The translations under genes and the position numbers were made by a program. Below, in pieces: positions 6,688-11,498 of a stretch of 11,498 nucleotides of DNA. The notes under the pieces are model-generated. The model was not told the origin of the DNA. It saw nothing but the letters and a program-made list of their open reading frames with translations, and made no database searches. Location: positions 1 to 11,498 of the forward strand of contig DIDP01000035.1 of the NCBI GenBank assembly GCA_002418205.1, read 5' to 3'. Position 1 is the stretch's first letter; each line of letters starts with the position of its first letter. This DNA is from Anaerolineales bacterium UBA5797. Its GTDB lineage: Bacteria > Chloroflexota > Anaerolineae > Anaerolineales > Villigracilaceae.

Positions 6688-6692
6688 GGAGG
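6688..6692 (+). promoter_or_regulatory. Strong ribosome-binding site that fixes the xpt GTG start
   Basis: GGAGG ends five bases before GTG at 6698. It overlaps the competing in-frame ATG at 6686, which therefore has no upstream site of its own and is unlikely to be used. Confidence 0.75.
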
Positions 6693-6697
6693 CGTCT

Positions 6698-7276
6698 GTG
6701 AAGGAACTCGAAGAACGGATTCTGAGGGACGGCAAAGTTTTGGGCGGGGGTATTTTGAAGGTGGATAGTTTCGTCAATCATCAAGTGGATCCAATGTTGA
6801 TGGATGCCTGCGGCAGGGAGTTTGCGCGGCTCTTCGCCCCGGTCGGCGCGACCAAGGTGCTGACTGCCGAGATCTCAGGCATTGCCCCCGCTGTAACAAC
6901 TGCGATCCATCTCGGCTTGCCGGTGGTGTACGCACGCAAGACGAAACCGATCACCATGCCCGACCAGGTGTACCTGACGCTGGCGCCATCGCACACCAAG
7001 GGGCGCATGGTGGAGTTGATCGTCTCGCCCGAGTATCTGGCAAACGGCGAAAAGGTGCTGATCATCGACGATTTCCTCGCCAGCGGACAGACCATCCTCG
7101 GGCTGGCGCGGCTGGCGGAGGCTTCGGGCTCGCATATCGTCGGCATCGGCGCGTTGATCGAGAAGATCTTCGAAGGCGGGCGGGATGCCTTGAAGTCCCT
7201 CGGCGTGCCGATCCATTCGCTGGCGTGTATTACTTCAATGGAAGGTGACAGGGTGGTATTTGGGGAGCCATCATAA
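6698..7276 (+). CDS. xpt: Xanthine phosphoribosyltransferase
   Basis: Xpt joins xanthine to PRPP to give XMP, the substrate of the GMP synthase encoded two genes downstream. The 192 residues align from end to end with my memory of Bacillus subtilis Xpt: ILKVDSFVNHQVDPMLM (19-35), the block ISGIAPAV (59-66), GLPVVYARKTKPIT (73-86), the PRPP-binding loop KVLIIDDFLASGQT (119-132), and IVGIGALIEKIFEGGRD (147-163). It is cytoplasmic and expected to be a dimer. The GTG start at 6698 is chosen because GGAGG lies five bases upstream and because it gives the same N-terminal length as known Xpt proteins; an ATG at 6686 would add four residues. In many Firmicutes xpt is controlled by a guanine riboswitch. 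Here the leader from the likely promoter is about 25 bases, leaving no room for one. It is likely co-transcribed with the HIT gene, 36 bases downstream, and possibly guaA. Confidence 0.93.
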   Translation: MKELEERILRDGKVLGGGILKVDSFVNHQVDPMLMDACGREFARLFAPVGATKVLTAEISGIAPAVTTAIHLGLPVVYARKTKPITMPDQVYLTLAPSHTKGRMVELIVSPEYLANGEKVLIIDDFLASGQTILGLARLAEASGSHIVGIGALIEKIFEGGRDALKSLGVPIHSLACITSMEGDRVVFGEPS

Positions 7277-7309
7277 GTTGAAGGTTGAAAGTTTGAAGGT
7301 TGGAAGGTT
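7277..7309 (+). repeat. Short imperfect tandem repeat of GTTGAAG-type units
   Basis: The gap between xpt and the HIT gene consists almost wholly of near-copies of one unit: GTTGAAG, GTTGAAA, GTTTGAAG, GTTGGAAG, then GTT. The last copy supplies GGAAGG (7302-7307), which lies five bases before the GTG start of the next gene and serves as its ribosome-binding site. A related TTGACG/GGTTGAGG sequence occurs in the gap after guaA (around 9263-9284), without the same regular spacing. It may be a low-complexity expansion or part of a dispersed repeat. Confidence 0.6.
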
Positions 7310-7312
7310 AAT

Positions 7313-7675
7313 GTGCGGAGATGGCTGTGGCATCCGTGGGTCGGACGTTTGATCGGCTGGATGTTTGAGCACATGAACTTTGCCATTCCCCTAAAACGAC
7401 TGCGCGAGACGGAGACGCTGATGGCGTTCCATCACCCGAAGCCGTCATATCCGTTCCACGTTCTGATCGTGCCGAAGAAGGCGGTCAAGACATTGATGGA
7501 CCTTGATGCAAAAGAAACCGCTTTTCTCAGCGATCTATATTCCACAGTTCAAAGCCTTGTGGAGGAATTTCACCTCCCCGCGTACCGGTTGATCGTCAAT
7601 GGCGGGGAGTATCAGGATTTTCCGCAGTTGCATTTTCATCTTGTTTCAAATGCAGGGGCACAGCAGGACGGTTGA
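7313..7675 (+). CDS. HIT family protein (histidine-triad nucleotide-binding fold)
   Basis: This 120-residue protein is probably a nucleotide hydrolase or transferase of the histidine-triad superfamily, acting on a nucleotide phosphoramidate, dinucleotide or adenylylated substrate. Visible features are the core strand block YPFHVLIVPKKAV (46-58), the central helix (about 66-86), the strand YRLIVNGG (91-98), and the C-terminal signature QLHFHLVS (105-112). In that signature the usual HxHxH triad reads Q105-H107-H109: the nucleophilic middle histidine is kept and the first is Gln. The N-terminus (RRWLWHPWVGRLIGWMFEHM) is rich in Trp and hydrophobic residues and could form an amphipathic, membrane-associated helix; it precedes the usual HIT core. 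The start is the GTG at 7313, with GGAAGG five bases upstream; an ATG at 7311 is out of frame. The gene lies between xpt and guaA, which suggests a nucleotide-related role, but the substrate cannot be read from sequence. Confidence 0.85.
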   Translation: MRRWLWHPWVGRLIGWMFEHMNFAIPLKRLRETETLMAFHHPKPSYPFHVLIVPKKAVKTLMDLDAKETAFLSDLYSTVQSLVEEFHLPAYRLIVNGGEYQDFPQLHFHLVSNAGAQQDG

Positions 7676-7722
7676 TCGTTATACTCTTCCCAGGTTTTGC
7701 TGTGTCCCTACGAGATTAAATA

Positions 7723-9258
7723 ATGGATTCCATTGCCATCCTCGATTTCGGTTCACAATATGCGCAGATCATCGCGCGGCGCGTGCGCGAAGCGCAGGTC
7801 TATTGCGAGTTGTTCCCGTGGGACGCGCCCATGGAGAAAATCCTCGCCATCCGCCCTAAGGGATTCATCCTCTCCGGCGGACCGAGATCCGTGTACGAGG
7901 AAAACGCGCCCTACATCCAGAAATTCATCTTCGATACGGGCCTGCCCATCCTCGGCATCTGCTACGGCATGCAGGCATTGACCCACGCCCTCGGCGGTCA
8001 GGTGGACGCCTCCGCGCATCGGGAATATGGTCCGGCTCAAATCGAACCGACCATGCCCGGCACCATGTTGGACGCGATCTCCAAAGTGTGGATGTCGCAT
8101 GGCGACCGCATTACCAAACTCCCGCAGGGATTTGTCGCGCTGGCGCGCTCGGGCAACAGTCCGCTGGCGGCGATGGGGGATATGAAGCGCAAATATTTCG
8201 GCGTACAGTTCCACCCCGAAGTGCATCACACGCCCAACGGCGAAAAACTGCTCAGGCATTTTGCCATTGACATTTGCGGGGCAAAGCCGAACTGGACGCC
8301 CAACTCCATCATCGATGATGCGGTGGAACGGATCCAAAAACAAGTGGGAAGCGAGCGCGTCCTGGCGGCGGTTTCGGGCGGCGTGGATTCGTCTGTGGCG
8401 GCGGCGCTGGTGCACAAAGCCATCGGCGACCAGCTCGTGGCTGTCTTCGTGGATACCGGTCTGCTGCGGAAGAACGAGGGGGAACAGGTCGCCTCGGCTT
8501 TCCGCGACAACCTGCACGCGGAACTCATCACCGTGGACGCCGCTGACGAATTCTTCGCAGCGCTCCACGGCGTGACCGAACCGGAGCAAAAGCGGAGGAT
8601 CGTCGGCGAGAAGTTCATCCGCGTGTTCGAGGCGCAAGCGAAGCAAATTGGGCAGCCAAGATTCCTCGTGCAAGGGACGATCTACCCGGACGTGGTCGAG
8701 TCGTCCGCGCCGGACCGGGACAAGGCACAGAAGATCAAGTCGCATCACAACGTGGGCGGATTACCGGAGGATATGCAGTTTGAACTGGTCGAACCACTAA
8801 GATATTTGTTCAAGGACGAGGTGCGGGCTGTCGGTGAAGCTTTGGGGTTGCCGGAAAGCCTTGTTTGGCGGCAGCCGTTTCCGGGTCCGGGTTTGACCGT
8901 GCGTTGTCTTGGGGAGGTGACGCCTGAGCGTGTATCCCGTTTGCGGGCGGCGGATGCGATCCTGATCGAGGAATTGTCCAAGGCAGGTTTTCTGGGAAAG
9001 GGCGCGCAGACCTCGCAGGCGTTTGTCGTATTACTGCCCGTCCGCTCGGTGGGCGTGATGGGCGACCAGCGGACGTATCAGGAGGCGGCCGCGATCCGTG
9101 CGGTGACGACCGAGGATTTCATGACCGCCGACTGGGCGCGCCTGCCGCACGACCTGCTGGCGGCGGTGGCAAACCGTATAGTCAACGAAGTGGACGGCAT
9201 CAATCGCGTGGTGTATGATATTACGAGCAAGCCGCCTGCGACCATCGAATGGGAATGA
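7723..9258 (+). CDS. guaA: GMP synthase (glutamine-hydrolysing)
   Basis: GuaA converts XMP, ATP and glutamine to GMP, the last step of guanine nucleotide synthesis. The 511 residues carry both domains. The class I glutamine amidotransferase (about 1-190) has the oxyanion-loop region SGGPRSVY (51-58), catalytic C80 in GICYGMQ, and H164/E166 in VQFHPEVHH. The ATP-pyrophosphatase domain begins around 195 and has the PP-loop SGGVDSS (218-224). The dimerisation domain has KSHHNVGGLPEDM (339-351), RQPFPGPGLTVR (383-394), and the family's usual end PPATIEWE. All key residues are intact and the length is normal. The ATG at 7723 gives the standard MDSIAILDFGSQY start; upstream is only a weak GAG. The 47-base gap after the HIT gene contains TATACT (7680-7685), which could be the -10 of an internal promoter, but no -35 accompanies it. 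Together with xpt it forms a guanine-nucleotide module. Confidence 0.97.
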   Translation: MDSIAILDFGSQYAQIIARRVREAQVYCELFPWDAPMEKILAIRPKGFILSGGPRSVYEENAPYIQKFIFDTGLPILGICYGMQALTHALGGQVDASAHREYGPAQIEPTMPGTMLDAISKVWMSHGDRITKLPQGFVALARSGNSPLAAMGDMKRKYFGVQFHPEVHHTPNGEKLLRHFAIDICGAKPNWTPNSIIDDAVERIQKQVGSERVLAAVSGGVDSSVAAALVHKAIGDQLVAVFVDTGLLRKNEGEQVASAFRDNLHAELITVDAADEFFAALHGVTEPEQKRRIVGEKFIRVFEAQAKQIGQPRFLVQGTIYPDVVESSAPDRDKAQKIKSHHNVGGLPEDMQFELVEPLRYLFKDEVRAVGEALGLPESLVWRQPFPGPGLTVRCLGEVTPERVSRLRAADAILIEELSKAGFLGKGAQTSQAFVVLLPVRSVGVMGDQRTYQEAAAIRAVTTEDFMTADWARLPHDLLAAVANRIVNEVDGINRVVYDITSKPPATIEWE

Positions 9259-9290
9259 GGCGGTTGACGATTTACGGTTGAGGAGGAAGG

Positions 9291-10232
9291 ATGAATTTCG
9301 ATCTTGGCGAGGTTCTTTCCCGCGCATTTCAGATCACCTGGAAGCATAAGATCCTATGGCTGTTCAGCGCATTGCCGGTATTGTTGAGTTTCCTCATTTT
9401 TCCGGTTGTGTTCCTGCCCATCATCTTCACGGATTTTGGATCCGGGCGCGAGCCGTTCTTCGTAAATGAGCCGATCTACATTTTCCTTTTCATCGGGTTC
9501 AGCATCATCGTCAGTCTTTTGAGTTACGTCCTGTATGGCATCGCTTCGTCGTCGGTCATGCTCGGTGTGGTGCGGGCGGAGGGCGGCGCGGAACGTTTGC
9601 AGGCAACGGAATTGTTCAATGACGGGAAGCCCTACTGGTGGCGGGTTTTGGGAGTGCTGCTATTGGTCGGTCTGGCTGTTTCCGTTGTGTTCCTCTTGAT
9701 CTTCGGCTGCATGGCGCTCGCCGGCACAGTGACCATGGGGCTGGGCTTCATCTGTTTACAGCCTCTTGTCCTTTTGATGTATCCGCTCATGATCGTGCTC
9801 TACGGTTTCATCGAAGAATCGCAGGCGGCAGTGATCGTGGACGACCTCGGCGTCACGGACGCCATCAAACGCGGCTGGGAGCTGGTCAGGGCGAATTTCT
9901 GGCGCATCATCCTGGTCTCCCTGATCGTTTACCTCGGGATCGGTTTCCTCAGCAGCATCGTCATGGTCCCGTTCATGATCCCGTTCTTCTTCTTTCCATT
10001 TTTCATGGACGGTTCGCAATTCGAAATGAACATCCGCACCATGATGCTGATATTCGGCGGCTTCAGTCTGCTCCTGATTCCAATCATGGCGCTGGTACAG
10101 GGGGTCACCATCACATTCCTGAAATCGACCTATACGCTGGTCTACCTGCGCCTGACCCGCAAACCGGACAGCGATGAGGGATCCAAGCCGGACGAGGGCG
10201 ACAAGACGATCATCGCCGGAGCCAATGCGTAA
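9291..10232 (+). CDS. Six-helix integral membrane protein of unknown function
   Basis: This 313-residue protein has about six membrane segments, at roughly residues 21-47, 62-92, 117-140, 142-172, 203-238 and 251-275, and a charged cytoplasmic-looking tail (288-313, with RKPDSDEGSKPDEGDK). The N-terminal block LGEVLSRAFQITWKHKILWLF and the internal block GVTDAIKRGWELVRANFWRI (residues 187-206) are typical of the broad family that includes DUF975 proteins and the membrane domain of some glycerophosphodiester phosphodiesterases. No catalytic residues are evident and I do not assign a function. AGGAGG ends four bases before the ATG, a strong ribosome-binding site. It starts 32 bases after guaA with no visible terminator between them, so read-through is possible. 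Its stop codon overlaps the start of the secreted vWA-like gene by 8 bases (ATGCGTAA), which suggests the two proteins are made together, perhaps as a membrane/extracellular pair. Confidence 0.8.
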   Translation: MNFDLGEVLSRAFQITWKHKILWLFSALPVLLSFLIFPVVFLPIIFTDFGSGREPFFVNEPIYIFLFIGFSIIVSLLSYVLYGIASSSVMLGVVRAEGGAERLQATELFNDGKPYWWRVLGVLLLVGLAVSVVFLLIFGCMALAGTVTMGLGFICLQPLVLLMYPLMIVLYGFIEESQAAVIVDDLGVTDAIKRGWELVRANFWRIILVSLIVYLGIGFLSSIVMVPFMIPFFFFPFFMDGSQFEMNIRTMMLIFGGFSLLLIPIMALVQGVTITFLKSTYTLVYLRLTRKPDSDEGSKPDEGDKTIIAGANA

Positions 10233-11498
10233 ACTCCTCCCGTTCCTTCTCAGCCTCAGCCTGCTCGCCGCGCCCCAGGCTTTCGCGCGTGCCCAAACCG
10301 CCGCGTATGCCGAGATCGCATCGATCGACACAACGGACTTCCCGAAGATATCCACCCTGCTGAATGTGTACGACGCGAACGGCGAATTCATCACCGGGCT
10401 GAAACCTTCAGATATCGCCGTTTACGAAGACAGCCTGGAAGGCGAAGCCGACGCCATCCGCGAGTTCGAAGTGCCGGCACAGATCGCGGTTGCCATCAAT
10501 CCCGGTCCTGCCATGGCGGTCCGCGACGGGAACGGGGTTGCCCGCTTCGAACGTGTGCTGGAGGCGCTCGGTCAATGGGTGGAATCGCAGCCTGGCGATT
10601 CACAGGATGACCTGAGCCTGGTCTCGTTATCGGGCTCGCTCATCAATCATGCAAACGTCAACGACTGGTTCGTCAGCCTCAACTCCTTCAAACCTGACTT
10701 CCGCAACTCGACCCCCAACCTGCAAACATTATCCATCGCGCTGGATACGGTCAACGCGCCGACGCCGCAACAGGGCATGAAACGCGCCGTGCTGTTCATC
10801 ACCCCGCACATGGACGACCCCAACATCGATAACAGCATCGCGCCGCTCATCCAGCGCGCCGTCGATTCAAAGGTGCGTGTCTTCGTCTGGTTCATCGATG
10901 CGGAGGAGTTCAACGTCACTGCCAGCGCCAATGCCTTCAAATCGCTCGCCCAACAGACCGACGGCGCGTTCTTCTCGTTCTCCCGGAACGAACCCTTCCC
11001 GGACCTGAGCCTGTATTTTGCCCCACTACGGCACCTCTACGAAGTAACCTACACTTCCTCACTGACAACCTCGGGCGACCACACGCTTGGTTTCTACATC
11101 AAGACACCCGACGGGACGATTCCTGCGCTGGACAAACCCTTCAGCGTGGACATCCAGCCGCCAAACCCGATCTTCGTCATGCCGCCGCTGCAGATCACGC
11201 GCCAACCCTCGGAGGACGATCCCTACAACTCCGAGGCATTGACACCATCCCAGCAGATCATCGAGATCATCGTCGAGTTCCCCGATGGGCACAAGCGGGA
11301 ACTCAAGCGCACCGCCCTGTACGTGGATGGGCAGGTCGTTGCAGAAAACACGGAGGAACCGTTCGACAAGTTCCTCTGGGATCTGGGCAATTACAACGAG
11401 AGCGGTCAGCACGAGATCATCGTGGAGGCGGAGGATGAGCTTGGCCTGAAAAAATCGAGCATCGGGATCCCCGTCATGTTCACGGTCATCCATCCGCC
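10225..11498 (+). CDS. Secreted vWA-like protein with degenerate MIDAS and Ig-like domain (3' partial)
   Basis: The reading frame is open from the ATG at 10225 to the window edge (424 codons plus two bases) and continues beyond. A signal peptide is clear: MRK, a hydrophobic core (LLPFLLSLSLLAAP), and a likely cleavage near AFA or ARA around residues 21-23. Next comes a small domain with the pattern LNVYDANGEFITGLKPSDI and VYEDS (46-70), as often found just before secreted vWA domains. A vWA-like Rossmann region (about 84-275) follows, with strand AQIAVAINPGPAMAV (85-99), a STPNL loop (162-166), strand RAVLFITPH (187-195) and strand VRVFVWFID (217-225). The MIDAS DxSxS is replaced by N92-G94-A96 and the later Asp by Pro, so metal-dependent ligand binding is unlikely. 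A beta-rich Ig/cadherin-like domain follows (about 345-421: TALYVDGQVV, GQHEIIVEAEDELG). The C-terminus is missing, so membrane anchoring cannot be judged. It overlaps the preceding membrane-protein gene by 8 bases. Confidence 0.8.
   Translation, partial: MRKLLPFLLSLSLLAAPQAFARAQTAAYAEIASIDTTDFPKISTLLNVYDANGEFITGLKPSDIAVYEDSLEGEADAIREFEVPAQIAVAINPGPAMAVRDGNGVARFERVLEALGQWVESQPGDSQDDLSLVSLSGSLINHANVNDWFVSLNSFKPDFRNSTPNLQTLSIALDTVNAPTPQQGMKRAVLFITPHMDDPNIDNSIAPLIQRAVDSKVRVFVWFIDAEEFNVTASANAFKSLAQQTDGAFFSFSRNEPFPDLSLYFAPLRHLYEVTYTSSLTTSGDHTLGFYIKTPDGTIPALDKPFSVDIQPPNPIFVMPPLQITRQPSEDDPYNSEALTPSQQIIEIIVEFPDGHKRELKRTALYVDGQVVAENTEEPFDKFLWDLGNYNESGQHEIIVEAEDELGLKKSSIGIPVMFTVIHP

Noticed and set aside
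6545..6784. 80-codon N-terminal extension of maf across the divergent promoter region
   Set aside because: It runs through both promoters and the start of xpt and has no Maf homology; the family begins at VNLILASNSP.
7676..7722. Dedicated guaA promoter around TATACT (7680-7685)
   Set aside because: A plausible -10 but no -35 or extended -10; too weak to list as a feature.
7753..8748. Minus-strand reading frame of 331 codons opposite guaA
   Set aside because: Antisense shadow of an intact, highly conserved gene; His/Arg/Asp-rich composition is typical of reverse-frame translation.
11059..11493. Minus-strand reading frames opposite the vWA-like gene (also 10647-10940)
   Set aside because: The plus strand has a continuous frame with a signal peptide and domain pattern through both regions; the minus frames show no family features.

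Overview
The window looks like chromosomal housekeeping DNA from a member of the Chloroflexota, most likely Anaerolineae. This rests on several traits: Thr/Pro-rich 'TPTP'-type linkers in a cell-surface penicillin-binding protein, a DUF2277 protein, a six-helix membrane protein, and a secreted vWA/Ig-like protein of a type common in that group. The taxonomic call is inference from protein character, not from a marker gene. No tRNA, rRNA, CRISPR array, transposase, phage gene or integration site is visible.

Layout. Positions 74-6544 are all on the minus strand. In transcription order they are maf (nucleotide pyrophosphatase), a lipoprotein class B penicillin-binding protein with a MecA-like N-terminal domain, rsgA (ribosome maturation GTPase) and holB (clamp-loader delta prime). 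After a 76-base gap come a six-helix membrane class III nucleotide cyclase and a DUF2277 protein whose ribosome-binding site overlaps the cyclase stop codon. A perfect 18-bp-arm inverted repeat with a 3-base loop lies between maf and the penicillin-binding protein.

Positions 6545-6697 form a divergent promoter region. Each side has an extended -10 box preceded 5-6 bases upstream by nearly the same G-rich block, in mirror orientation. maf appears to be leaderless or nearly so. The xpt leader is only about 25 bases, too short for a purine riboswitch.

Positions 6698-11498 are on the plus strand: xpt (xanthine phosphoribosyltransferase), a HIT-family protein, guaA (GMP synthase), a six-helix membrane protein, and a secreted vWA-like protein that runs off the right edge. 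xpt, HIT and guaA make a guanine-nucleotide cluster: Xpt salvages xanthine to XMP and GuaA aminates XMP to GMP. The membrane protein and the vWA-like protein overlap by 8 bases and are probably translationally coupled.

I do not see a clear undescribed multi-gene system. The points most worth a second look are the cyclase, which keeps its metal and transition-state residues but has Gln and Ala at the two base-selecting positions, its tight coupling to DUF2277, the mirrored G-rich promoter elements, the vWA-like domain with an erased MIDAS metal site, and the palindrome and short repeat in two intergenic gaps.
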